From NCBI GenBank assembly GCA_018712345.1, contig DVHG01000020.1, positions 1-64,000 of the forward strand: 64,000 nucleotides of DNA. The letters are read 5' to 3'. The translations under genes and the position numbers were made by a program. The stretch comes from Candidatus Onthovicinus excrementipullorum (GTDB lineage: Bacteria > Bacillota > Clostridia > Oscillospirales > Acutalibacteraceae). Of the stretch, positions 27,276-36,595 are shown in pieces; positions within the stretch are counted from its first letter, which is position 1, and each line of letters starts with the position of its first letter. A model generated the notes under the pieces. That model made no database searches. It worked only from the letters and a program-made list of their open reading frames with translations, and had not been told where the DNA came from.

Positions 27276-27296
27276 CAAAGCAGGGAGGAATGCACT

Positions 27297-28064
27297 TTGC
27301 TGACGACGACTGATTCCAAAACGATGGCCTACATCAACATGTTTGCCGTCCTTGGAACACTGGAAAATCTGTGTGAACTGGACGAGAATGCCAGCGCCCT
27401 TCTCAGCGGAAAAAAGCCGATCCGCATCGGCTTTGAGGTCAAGGGCGGCCCGAGCGCGACGCTCCTGTTCAAAAATGGGAAGTGCCGCATGGAGGATGGA
27501 ATCCGCGACTGTGAGGTCAAGCTTCCGTTTTCCTCCTGCGAAAAGTTCAACGGTTTGATCGACGGTACTACGACGCCGATCCCCTCCAAGGGCTTTACGC
27601 ACATCGGATTCCTGCTCAAGACCTTTGTCCCGCTGACGGACCTGCTCGCCAAGTATCTCCGTCCGAGCGAGGAGGATATGAAGGATCCCGCGTTCCGTAA
27701 AAAGAGCATTGAGATGACGCTCTACTGCGCGGCGGTGGCGATCTCCCAGGTCGCCAATCACGACCAGAGCGGTAAGTTCAGCGCTAATCTGATCCCGGAT
27801 GGCGAGATCGCCATGGGCGTCAAGGATTCGATCGGTGCCACGCTCCGTGTAAAAGATCATCATATGGTCACGATCAAAAAGCCGTGCGAGCATCCGCGCG
27901 CCGCGATGGAGTTCAGCTCCCTCGATGTGGTCGGCGGTGTTCTCTCCGGCCAGCTGAGCGCGATGGGCTGCATCTGTGACGGTACGATCTCCATGCGCGG
28001 CATGGTCAATATGATCGACAATGTCAACCGTATTCTCGACAGGGTCAGCCTGTACTTATCCTAA
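27297..28064 (+). CDS. SCP2-sterol-transfer-like protein (two tandem SCP2-like segments), TTG start
   Basis: IRIGFEVKGGPSATLLFKNGKCRM.. and C-terminal GTISMRGMVNMIDNVNRIL; RBS gggagg. Confidence 0.55.
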   Translation: MLTTTDSKTMAYINMFAVLGTLENLCELDENASALLSGKKPIRIGFEVKGGPSATLLFKNGKCRMEDGIRDCEVKLPFSSCEKFNGLIDGTTTPIPSKGFTHIGFLLKTFVPLTDLLAKYLRPSEEDMKDPAFRKKSIEMTLYCAAVAISQVANHDQSGKFSANLIPDGEIAMGVKDSIGATLRVKDHHMVTIKKPCEHPRAAMEFSSLDVVGGVLSGQLSAMGCICDGTISMRGMVNMIDNVNRILDRVSLYLS

Positions 28065-28079
28065 AAGGGGGCACGGAAT

Positions 28080-29336
28080 ATGAGCTTTAAAATCAACACC
28101 TATACAAAGAGCCGTGAAATGTTCAACCGGGCGTTTAAGGTAATTCCGTCCGGCATCTATGGCCATCAGGGGCCGTCAGAGGGCTGCTATATCCCCAACG
28201 ACGCGTTCCCGCTCTACTCCTCCAAGGCCCAGGGCACATACTTCTGGGATCTGGATGGCAACAAGTATATCGACTACATGTGCGGCTACGGCCCCAACGT
28301 GCTGGGGTACTGTGACCCGGATGTCGACGCGGCGGCGCTTGAGCAGCTCAAAAAGGAGAACTGCGTGACGATCCCGTCCTCCGTCATGGTGGACTTTGCG
28401 GAGCTGCTGGTCGACACTGTCGCCTGTGCGGACTGGGCGTTCTTCGCCAAGAACGGCAACGACGTCACTTCGCTGGCGGTCATTACCGCGCGCGCGGCCA
28501 CCCACCGCAAGAAGATCGTCTTCTTCAACGGCTACTATCATGGCGTTTCCCCATGGACACAGAAGCTCGACTACCCCGGCATCCTCGAGGAGGAGGTTTG
28601 CAACAACATCTATGTCCCGTGGAACGATTATGCCGCTCTGGAGCGCGTGTTTGAGGAGAACAAGGGCGAGATTGCCGGTATCATCGCACAGCCATACATG
28701 CATGGCAACTTCGTGGACAATGAGTTCCCGGCAGACGGCTTCTGGCAGAAGGTTCGCAAGCTCTGCGACGACAATGGCACCGTCCTCATCATTGATGATG
28801 TCCGCGCCGGATTCCGTCTGGATCTGGCGGGCAGCGATCACTACTTCGGCTTTAAGGCGGACCTGATCTGCTTCTGTAAAGCACTGGCGAATGGCTACAA
28901 TGTCTCCGCACTGTGCGGCCGTGCCGACCTGAAGGACGTCGTCAGCTCCATCACCTACACGGGCAGCTACTGGATGAGCGCCGTCCCGTTCGCGGCCGGC
29001 ATCGCCTGCATCAATAAACTCAAGCAGATCAACGCCCCGGCGCTGTTTAAGGAGAAGGGTGAAAAGCTCACCACCGGCCTTGTTGCCGCGGCGAAGGAGC
29101 ATGGCTTCCACCTGAAGGCCACCGGTGCACCGGCACTGTTCTACCTGCGTACAGCGGATGACGACTCCCTGATGATCCATCAGGAGTTTATCGCGGAGAT
29201 GGTCAAGCGCGGCGTCTTCCTGACCTCGCACCATAACCATTTCATCAATGCGTCGCTCTCCGATGAGGATATCAACCGCACCATTGAGATCGCCGAGGAG
29301 GCGTTCAAGGTCGTCCGCGAGAAGCATCCGCTCTGA
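28080..29336 (+). CDS. Class III PLP-dependent aminotransferase / glutamate-1-semialdehyde aminomutase-like
   Basis: GTYFWDLDGNKYIDYMCGYG, VLIIDDVRAGFR, DLICFCKALANGYNVSALCG (PLP lysine). Confidence 0.88.
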   Translation: MSFKINTYTKSREMFNRAFKVIPSGIYGHQGPSEGCYIPNDAFPLYSSKAQGTYFWDLDGNKYIDYMCGYGPNVLGYCDPDVDAAALEQLKKENCVTIPSSVMVDFAELLVDTVACADWAFFAKNGNDVTSLAVITARAATHRKKIVFFNGYYHGVSPWTQKLDYPGILEEEVCNNIYVPWNDYAALERVFEENKGEIAGIIAQPYMHGNFVDNEFPADGFWQKVRKLCDDNGTVLIIDDVRAGFRLDLAGSDHYFGFKADLICFCKALANGYNVSALCGRADLKDVVSSITYTGSYWMSAVPFAAGIACINKLKQINAPALFKEKGEKLTTGLVAAAKEHGFHLKATGAPALFYLRTADDDSLMIHQEFIAEMVKRGVFLTSHHNHFINASLSDEDINRTIEIAEEAFKVVREKHPL

Positions 29337-29408
29337 TTCCACTGAACTTTTCGGCATCTGGCAGTGCCGTTTAGATTGAAAAGAATTTTGAAAGAGGAGG
29401 CAATTTAC

Positions 29409-30275
29409 ATGCCACTTACCAAGCAGGAATGGCTCGATTTGGAAGCCAAGGCAAACCAGCTCCGGCACACCACGCTGGACACCACCCTGTGCGCCGGCAG
29501 CGGTCACATCGGCGGCAGTCTGAGCGCCATGGATATGCTCGTATGCCTGTATTACAAGTATATGAATATCAAGGTGGAGGATCCCAACTGGATTGACAGG
29601 GACCGCTTCATCCTCTCCAAGGGTCACATCGGCATCGGCTATGCCGGCCTTTTGATCGACAAGGGCTGGAATGACGCGGATCAGCTCAAGACCTTCAACC
29701 TGTCCGGCTCCAAGATGGGTGTCCATCTGGATTCCAATAAGGTTGTCGGTGTGGATGCATCCACCGGCTCTCTTGGTCACGGATTTTCCATTGCCGTCGG
29801 TACGGCGCTGGCAGCTAGGGTCCGCGGCAAGGACTATATTACTTATTGTATGCTCGGCGATGGCGAGCTGGATGAGGGCTCCAACTGGGAGGCCGCCATG
29901 TCCGCCAGCCAGTTTAAGCTCGATAATCTGATCTGCTTTGTGGACCGCAACATGCTTATGATGGACGGCCCCACGGAGGATGAGATGGCCCTTGAGCCGC
30001 TTGATAAGAAGTTTGAGGCCTTTGGTTTCAACACGCTGACGATTGACGGCAACAATATGAAAGAGATCTGCGAGGCCATTGACAACGGCCTTGCCTGCAA
30101 GGGCAAGCCCACCATGATTATCGCCAAGACCGTCAAGGGCTGCGGCATTAAGTTCATGGAAAATCAGTACAAGTGGCACTACGGAGCGATCGACCAGGAT
30201 CTGCACGATCAGGCTGCCGCGGATCTGGATGCGATGTATAAAGAGCGCGTAGCGCGCGTTGAGAAGGAGGCTTAA
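29409..30275 (+). CDS. Transketolase, N-terminal subunit
   Basis: SGHIGGSLSAMDMLVCLYY, SKGHIGIGYAGLL, STGSLGHGFSIAVG, MLGDGELDEGSNWEA. Confidence 0.92.
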   Translation: MPLTKQEWLDLEAKANQLRHTTLDTTLCAGSGHIGGSLSAMDMLVCLYYKYMNIKVEDPNWIDRDRFILSKGHIGIGYAGLLIDKGWNDADQLKTFNLSGSKMGVHLDSNKVVGVDASTGSLGHGFSIAVGTALAARVRGKDYITYCMLGDGELDEGSNWEAAMSASQFKLDNLICFVDRNMLMMDGPTEDEMALEPLDKKFEAFGFNTLTIDGNNMKEICEAIDNGLACKGKPTMIIAKTVKGCGIKFMENQYKWHYGAIDQDLHDQAAADLDAMYKERVARVEKEA

Positions 30276-30277
30276 TC

Positions 30278-31288
30278 ATGGCAGGAGGATTGGTTTATAC
30301 GGCGGTTGGCTCCGATGCTATGGCAACAGCCGAGTACTACGGACAGGCGCTTTGTGAGCTTGCAAAAGAGCACCCCGATATCGTTGCCCTGACGGCAGAT
30401 CTCGGCGGTTCTACTAAAATCGGCGTATTCGGGAAGGAGTTCCCGGACCGCTTCTTTAACGTTGGTATTGCGGAGCAGAACATGGTCGGTATCGCAGCCG
30501 GCATGGCTAAGGCAGGGCTTGTTCCATTTATCTCCACAATGTCCGTGTTTGCGACTATGCGCGTGGCCGATCAGCTGCACGCGGATGTCTGCTATCAGAA
30601 CGCAAATGTAAAAATCATCGGTACCCATGCGGGCACATCGTTTGGTCAAGCGGGTTCCACCCACCATGCGATTGTTGATTTTGGCCTGCTGCGCACGCTG
30701 CCGAATATGAAGCTCGTCTGCCCCGCAGACGGCATGGAGACGGTCAACGCCGTCCGCGCGGCATATGAGACCCCCGGCCCGTTTTACATCCGCATCAACC
30801 GCGGCTTTGACCGGCTCCTGTATGAGAACACGGAGTATGGTTTCCAGCTGGGCAAGGCTCATATGCTTAACGACGGTACGGACCTGACGATCATTGCCTG
30901 TGGCTCCTGCGTCTATCAGGCGCTCCAGGCGGCTAAGGCACTTGAGGTCAATGATGGCCTGAAAATCCGCGTGCTGAACATGCATACGCTCAAGCCGATT
31001 GACCGCGAGGCAGTTGAAAAGGCGATTGTTGACACCCGCCGCATTATTACCGTTGAGGATCACAATATCATCAACGGCCTTGGCAGCGCTGTTGCGGATA
31101 TTATTGCAGAGTCCGGCAAGGGATGCGCATTCAAACGTCTGGGTGTTCAGGATCAGTTTGCGCCGATTGGGCTGCATGAGGATATCATGTCCGTGCTCGG
31201 TATTGATGCAAACGGCATTATGGCTGCAGTCCGCGAGGTCATGCATAAGGACTTCGAGGAAGATGACGCATGGGATGACGAGGTGTGA
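30278..31288 (+). CDS. Transketolase, C-terminal subunit
   Basis: VALTADLGGSTKIGVF, FFNVGIAEQNMVGIAAGMA, FYIRINRG. Confidence 0.92.
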   Translation: MAGGLVYTAVGSDAMATAEYYGQALCELAKEHPDIVALTADLGGSTKIGVFGKEFPDRFFNVGIAEQNMVGIAAGMAKAGLVPFISTMSVFATMRVADQLHADVCYQNANVKIIGTHAGTSFGQAGSTHHAIVDFGLLRTLPNMKLVCPADGMETVNAVRAAYETPGPFYIRINRGFDRLLYENTEYGFQLGKAHMLNDGTDLTIIACGSCVYQALQAAKALEVNDGLKIRVLNMHTLKPIDREAVEKAIVDTRRIITVEDHNIINGLGSAVADIIAESGKGCAFKRLGVQDQFAPIGLHEDIMSVLGIDANGIMAAVREVMHKDFEEDDAWDDEV

Positions 31289-31291
31289 TCT

Positions 31292-32101
31292 ATGGCATTG
31301 ACAAAAGAGGATCTTTATTCCTGTAAAATTTTCCTGAATGCCGCGCTGCCCCTCGCCAAGGTCATTGCGGCGGACATCCCGAAGCTCGGGAATAAGTTCA
31401 ACCGCACGCACGCGGTTATTCAGGTCAGCGCGCTGGACCCGGATGCGCCGGGTGGGAAACGCGCCACCCACTTCGTAATCAACAGTGGTGAGTGGCTCGT
31501 CCATACAGACCGCATCACAAAGGACCCGCACATTGAGCTGGAGTTTAAATCTGTTCCGGCGCTCAACCAGTTCTTTAAAGGGAAGATCGGGCCGGCAACG
31601 CTCCCAAAATTTCACGTAAAGGTGAAAAAATTCCCGGACTTTCTGGCGTTTATGCAGGTGCTGCTGAAGATGGCCTCCTTGCTTGGCGCTACGGACGCAC
31701 CGGAGGACGAGGCGACCAAGAAGTTGCTCGTCAAGTGCTACTTCTACCTGATCACCAGTGGCATCAGTCAGCTGAACAAGGCGGGCCATGAGGGCGTTGT
31801 CAATTGGACGAAGCCCAGCCCGGACCGCGTCTATGCGCTGGCGGTGGATGGCCATGATGATATCTCCGCCTATATCCGGATCAAGGCCGGTAAGTCCAAA
31901 GCGGGCCGCGGCAATTATAAGCGCGCGCTCCCGTTCTTTAAGATGCGTTTCCCGGACTATGACTGTGCGCTGGGTATCCTGCTTCAGAAGGACGACCTGC
32001 TGGAGGCGCTGAAGGCCAAGCGCCTGATTCTGGACGGCGCACCGGAGTTCGCCGGACAGATCGGCAACTTTATGATGGAAGTGGCTGCCCTTGCTAAGTA
32101 A
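31292..32101 (+). CDS. SCP2-sterol-transfer-like protein (second copy, two tandem segments)
   Basis: THFVINSGEWLVHTDRITKDPHIELEFKSVPALNQFFKGK; C-terminal LILDGAPEFAGQIGNFMMEV. Confidence 0.55.
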   Translation: MALTKEDLYSCKIFLNAALPLAKVIAADIPKLGNKFNRTHAVIQVSALDPDAPGGKRATHFVINSGEWLVHTDRITKDPHIELEFKSVPALNQFFKGKIGPATLPKFHVKVKKFPDFLAFMQVLLKMASLLGATDAPEDEATKKLLVKCYFYLITSGISQLNKAGHEGVVNWTKPSPDRVYALAVDGHDDISAYIRIKAGKSKAGRGNYKRALPFFKMRFPDYDCALGILLQKDDLLEALKAKRLILDGAPEFAGQIGNFMMEVAALAK

Positions 32102-32136
32102 GGGCGTTTCCGCAATAAGAGAGGGGAGAAAATGAA

Positions 32137-32174
32137 GGATTGCCCGCCCGCATTATGATCCGGGCGGGCAATCC
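32137..32174. terminator. Strong hairpin between the SCP2-like gene and tetR
   Basis: GGATTGCCCGCCCG-cattatgatc-CGGGCGGGCAATCC; 14-bp stem, no long T-run. Confidence 0.5.
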
Positions 32175-32213
32175 GGTGTCTATGGGGCGTCTGTACCCGA
32201 AGGGAGGGAGAGA

Positions 32214-32873
32214 ATGGACCGGAATCGTTTGAGAACTCAGGGAGCGTTTGAGGGGACCTCGGCCGAACGTCAGGAAAGGATCCTTGATGCCGCGATCCAC
32301 GAATTCGCATCCCGGGGATTTAACGGGGCCAATATCAATATCATTGCACGTCGGGCGGGGGTCAGCATTGGCTCCATGTACAGCTATTTTGAATCAAAGG
32401 AAGAGCTCTTCCTCACAGTGATGAAATATTGCCTGCGCACGCTGTATGATGCGCTCTCAAGCATCCATGTGACGGACGGCGTTGTCGCCGCGTTTGAGGA
32501 CATGTTGCGCATGGCCCGAGCCGTGTCAATCCGGCAGCCAGAGGTTACGCAGATCTATCTGGACTGTTCCTCGCAGAGCCTGGTCAGCCTCTCCGGTAAA
32601 CTGTCCAGTGAGGCGGAGAGCGTGACGGTTAAGCTCTACAAGGATATTCTTGCCAATGATAAGGCCCTTGGCCGCGTGCGTGCCGATCTGGATATTGACA
32701 GTACGGCCTTTATGCTGGACAATCTGGTAATGATGTACCAGTTTTCCTTTGCCTCCGACTACTTTTCCGAGCGGAAAAAGCTGTTTTTTGGCTCGCTTGA
32801 GGTGTCGGACAGCGATGAGACGATCCGTTCCATGGTCGAGTTTGTCCGCAGCGCGGTCGGTGCATCCTACTGA
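32214..32873 (+). CDS. TetR/AcrR family transcriptional regulator
   Basis: RQERILDAAIHEFASRGFNGANINIIARRAGVSIGSMYSYFESKEELF. Confidence 0.93.
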   Translation: MDRNRLRTQGAFEGTSAERQERILDAAIHEFASRGFNGANINIIARRAGVSIGSMYSYFESKEELFLTVMKYCLRTLYDALSSIHVTDGVVAAFEDMLRMARAVSIRQPEVTQIYLDCSSQSLVSLSGKLSSEAESVTVKLYKDILANDKALGRVRADLDIDSTAFMLDNLVMMYQFSFASDYFSERKKLFFGSLEVSDSDETIRSMVEFVRSAVGASY

Positions 32874-32997
32874 CTGAAAGAGAAGAATGAAAAAGATGTT
32901 TAATGTGTATTAAATACTGGTCGTTGCCGTGCCTGCCGGACGGAGGGGGGCCCCCTTTTCAAAGTGTTGGCAGGGGAGTGCCGGAGGGGGAGAGCCC

Positions 32998-33615
32998 ATG
33001 AAGCTGATTTACGGGACACATAACAGCGCCAAGCTTGAAGTCATGCGTCAATATGTCCGAACGCTGGATATTGACATTGCAGGGTTCCCGGCCGATATGG
33101 ACGTCCCACCGGTTGACGAGAGCGGCTCTAACCCGCTGGAGAATGCAGAGATTAAGGCGCGCACTTTTTATCAAGTACTCCGCCGCCCTGTTTTTTCCTG
33201 CGATTCCGGCCTGTTTTTTGATGGCGTGCCCGCCGGCGAACAGCCGGGGACGCATGTGCGACGTGTTAAGGGGAACAGCTTGACAGACAAGGAGATGGTT
33301 GCGTATTATGCCGCGATGTCCCGCAAATATGGCGGTCGGCTGACTGCGCGCTATCGGAATGCGATCTGTCTCATTTTGGATGAGAACCATATTTATCGCA
33401 GTATGGACGATTCGCTGTCCGGTGAACCATTCTGGCTGGTGGACACCCCGCATCCTCGCCGGATTAACGGCTTTCCGCTTGATTCCCTGTCGGTCGATCC
33501 CAAAACGGGTCTGTATTACCTCGACTATGCCGGCAGCTGGGCAGAGGAGAGTTCGATCGGAGCCGGATTATGTAATTTTTTTGAGCACGTTCTGGCGGAG
33601 TTGGATCATTATTGA
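32998..33615 (+). CDS. Non-canonical purine NTP pyrophosphatase (Ham1/RdgB-like)
   Basis: IYGTHNSAKLEVMR, SGSNPLENAEIKARTFY, FSCDSGLFFDG. Confidence 0.8.
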   Translation: MKLIYGTHNSAKLEVMRQYVRTLDIDIAGFPADMDVPPVDESGSNPLENAEIKARTFYQVLRRPVFSCDSGLFFDGVPAGEQPGTHVRRVKGNSLTDKEMVAYYAAMSRKYGGRLTARYRNAICLILDENHIYRSMDDSLSGEPFWLVDTPHPRRINGFPLDSLSVDPKTGLYYLDYAGSWAEESSIGAGLCNFFEHVLAELDHY

Positions 33616-33650
33616 GTAAAAGCAGGCGGCCCGGCCGCCTGCTTCTTATA
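33616..33650 (+). terminator. Terminator
   Basis: aaaagCAGGCGGCccgGCCGCCTGcttctt. Confidence 0.7.
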
Positions 33651-33662
33651 TTTGGAATCGTT

Positions 33663-34256
33663 TTACACACTTTCCCGGCCGTAAACCCGCCGGATTGTGC
33701 CGTTCAGTTTGACTGTGAGCAGGGCCGCGGCGGCAATCTTGACTGCATCACCCGGTAAAAATGGGACTACGCAGGTCATCATGGACGCGCCGATCCCCGT
33801 ATGGGTGAGTGCAATATACCATATCGTTCCAAAAGCATAACAGACGATCAGCCCCAGAACAAAGACAGGGATGATATAGCGCATTTTGTTCCGGCAGCGG
33901 GGAACAATTAACCCGATCACAAGCGCCATAAAGATATAGCCGACGATATATCCCCCGGTGGGGCCGGCCAACTTGCCGAGTCCACCCGAAAAGCCGGAAA
34001 AGACCGGTACGCCAACTACTCCAAGCAGCACATAGATCAGCTGGCTGACCGTACCGTCCCGCGCGCCGAGCAGGCCGCCGGCAAGGAATACGGCCAGGGT
34101 GGACAGGCTGATCGGTACCGGTCCGAGAGGGATGGCAATCTGTGATAGTACGGCGGTCACGGCTGCAAACAGAGCGCACAGGGCCATCGATCGGATGCCG
34201 AACCGGTGTGCGGCTCTCTTTTCAGGGGGCGTTTTGTCTGATTTAGTCTGATGCAT
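33663..34256 (-). CDS. bioY: Biotin transporter BioY (ECF S component)
   Basis: ALCALFAAVTAVLSQIAIPLGPVPISLSTLAVFLAGGLLG, GPTGGYIVGYI. Confidence 0.92.
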   Translation of the reverse strand: MHQTKSDKTPPEKRAAHRFGIRSMALCALFAAVTAVLSQIAIPLGPVPISLSTLAVFLAGGLLGARDGTVSQLIYVLLGVVGVPVFSGFSGGLGKLAGPTGGYIVGYIFMALVIGLIVPRCRNKMRYIIPVFVLGLIVCYAFGTIWYIALTHTGIGASMMTCVVPFLPGDAVKIAAAALLTVKLNGTIRRVYGRESV

Positions 34257-34312
34257 GAATGAAGATCCTCCGTTTGTTTCATTTAAGATCATTATAAAGA
34301 ATCCTCAAAAGA

Positions 34313-34344
34313 TTGTCAACCAAAAAAATATTAAAGGTTTACAA
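34313..34344. promoter_or_regulatory. BirA operator upstream of bioY
   Basis: TTGTCAACC-N14-GGTTTACAA matches the BirA box architecture. Confidence 0.82.
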
Positions 34345-34482
34345 TGCGCAGGCTTTTCTGAAAGGTGTTCCATTTTTCCTGTAAATCATGTATAATGGAT
34401 TCAATCTGTAAGACACTTTTATTGGCTGATTTCGGGAAACCGGCGGTACAACCATAAATTGATGGGATAGGCGTGATCGGGA

Positions 34483-35751
34483 ATGGAAAGAATTGAGTTT
34501 GCCAACGGCTTCCGTGTAATGCTGGAGCGGGTAGAGGGTGCGCGCAGCGCGACGATGGGGGTCTGGATCGGCAGCGGATCCCGTTATGAGTGCCCGGAGA
34601 ATGCGGGTATTTCCCACTTCATTGAGCATATGCTCTTTAAAGGGACGCCGCGCCGCAGCGCGTGGGATATCGCGGAGCAGATGGACTCCATTGGCGGGGC
34701 GCTCAACGCCTATACGGCCAAGGAGTACACCTGTGTCTATGCCCGGGCACTCAACAGCAACGTCCCGGCTGCGCTCGATATCATCTGTGATATGATCGCC
34801 AATCCCCGGTTTGATGCGCAGGATCTTGAGACCGAAAAAGGCGTGATCCTCGAGGAGATCGGCATGTACGAGGACAGCCCGGAGGATCTGTGCGTGGACA
34901 TGATGTACTCCTCTGTGTGGCGGACCAGCCGGCTGGGTGCGAATATTCTCGGCACGCGGGAGACAGTCGGGGGGATGACGCCGGAACAGATCCGGTCTTA
35001 TAAGGAAAAAATGTATGTGCCGGAGCGTATGGTCGCGGCGATCGCCGGGAGCTTTGACCGGGATGAAGTGCTCATGTGCCTTGAAAAATATTTTGGCGGG
35101 CTGGCGAATACCGCCAGCCCGATCATGACGGAGCCGGCGGACTATCACCGCGGCAATGTGCTGCTGACAAAGGACTTTGAGCAGACGCAGATTGCGCTCG
35201 GTTTTCCGGGGATCTCCGCGACGGACGAGCGGCGCTTTGCCATGCAGGTCCTCAATACGATTCTGGGTTCGGCCTCCTCTTCCCGCCTCTACCAGCGTAT
35301 CCGGGAAGAATTGGGGCTTGTGTACTCAATCGATTTCTTCTCCGCCTCGCATTTGGACTCTGGCCTGTCCGGTGTACTGATGGCGCTGGCGCCGCAGTCG
35401 GAGGAGCGTGCACTCTATGAGACAATCTGTATTCTGGACGGCATTAAGCGCAACGTCAGTGAAAAGGAGATCACCCGCGCCAAGGAGCAGTATGCCGCCT
35501 CCCTCATCATGGGGATGGAGAACACACCGGCCCGTGCAGCCCACATGGGGCGCAGTGAGCTGATTTATGGCCGCGTGCCCACGGAGGATGAGCTGATTGA
35601 GCGGATCCGCAACGTGTCGGCGGAGCAGGTGATGGAGCTCGCGCGGGAACTGCTGCGGTTTGACCAGATGTCCATTGCCGCCGTAGGGAAGGTAAAGGAA
35701 GCGGATTTTTATTCTACAGTTGTGGACAAGGCGTCAAATGTGGTATACTAA
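34483..35751 (+). CDS. M16 family zinc metallopeptidase
   Basis: GISHFIEHMLFKGT (HxxEH), EKGVILEEIGMYEDSPED. Confidence 0.93.
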   Translation: MERIEFANGFRVMLERVEGARSATMGVWIGSGSRYECPENAGISHFIEHMLFKGTPRRSAWDIAEQMDSIGGALNAYTAKEYTCVYARALNSNVPAALDIICDMIANPRFDAQDLETEKGVILEEIGMYEDSPEDLCVDMMYSSVWRTSRLGANILGTRETVGGMTPEQIRSYKEKMYVPERMVAAIAGSFDRDEVLMCLEKYFGGLANTASPIMTEPADYHRGNVLLTKDFEQTQIALGFPGISATDERRFAMQVLNTILGSASSSRLYQRIREELGLVYSIDFFSASHLDSGLSGVLMALAPQSEERALYETICILDGIKRNVSEKEITRAKEQYAASLIMGMENTPARAAHMGRSELIYGRVPTEDELIERIRNVSAEQVMELARELLRFDQMSIAAVGKVKEADFYSTVVDKASNVVY

Positions 35752-35790
35752 ATTGTCAGACAATTTTTTATGCAGAAAAGGGGAGTTCCC

Positions 35791-36579
35791 TTGTTGGATT
35801 TGGGCGCGGCAAAGCGCATTGTGGTAAAGGTCGGCACCTCTACCCTTACATACGATACGGGCAAATTGAATATCCGCCGGGTGGAGCGCCTCGTGGGCGT
35901 GCTGTCCGACCTGTGCAATTCCGGCCGGCAGGTAGCGCTTGTCACCTCGGGCGCGATCGGCGTCGGCGTCGGGAAGCTGGGGCTCGGCTCCAAGCCGGAC
36001 GATACGCCGGGCCGTCAGGCCGCGGCGACGGTCGGCCAGTGTGAGCTGATGTTTATATACGATAAATACTTTGGGGAGTTCGGCTATCCCACCGGCCAGC
36101 TCCTGATTACAAAGGACGACTTGGAGAATGCGCGCCGGCGCGGGAACCTGATGAACGCGTTTGAGCGCCTGTTTGAGTACGGAGCGGTCCCCATCGTCAA
36201 TGAAAATGACGCCGTGGCGGTGGAGGAGATCGTCTTTGGCGACAATGATACGCTTTCGGCAGCCGTAGCGGAGCTGATCGGTGCGCAGGCGTTGATCATC
36301 CTCACGGATATCGACGGGCTGTATGACCGGGATCCCCGCGCGGATGCGGATGCATCCCTGATCCCCGTGGTGCATAAGATTGATGAGGAGATCATGGCGC
36401 TCGCGGGCGGAAGCGGTACAAGCCGCGGCACGGGCGGCATGCTGACCAAGCTCCATGCCGCAAAGCTGGCCACGGCAGCCGGGATTCCGACTGTAGTCAT
36501 GAATGGGCAGGAGCCGCACGATATTTACCGCCTGATGGAGGGGCACCGGTTCGGTACGCTGTTTACACCGGAGAAATAA
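35791..36579 (+). CDS. proB: Glutamate 5-kinase
   Basis: IVVKVGTSTLTYDTGKLN, VTSGAIGVGVGKLGL, NENDAVAVEEI, GTGGMLTKLHAAKLA; TTG start preferred after GGGGA (ORF track 35770). Confidence 0.93.
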   Translation: MLDLGAAKRIVVKVGTSTLTYDTGKLNIRRVERLVGVLSDLCNSGRQVALVTSGAIGVGVGKLGLGSKPDDTPGRQAAATVGQCELMFIYDKYFGEFGYPTGQLLITKDDLENARRRGNLMNAFERLFEYGAVPIVNENDAVAVEEIVFGDNDTLSAAVAELIGAQALIILTDIDGLYDRDPRADADASLIPVVHKIDEEIMALAGGSGTSRGTGGMLTKLHAAKLATAAGIPTVVMNGQEPHDIYRLMEGHRFGTLFTPEK

Positions 36580-36595
36580 AAGTGAGGTGTTTGGA

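Noticed and set aside
28176-30206. 676-aa minus-strand ORF antisense to the aminotransferase/transketolase genes
   Set aside because: Shadow ORF produced by high-GC codon usage; the sense strand encodes clear enzyme families.
30272-31855. 527-aa minus-strand ORF antisense to the transketolase C-subunit and SCP2-like gene
   Set aside because: Shadow ORF; no domain-like features, sense genes well supported.
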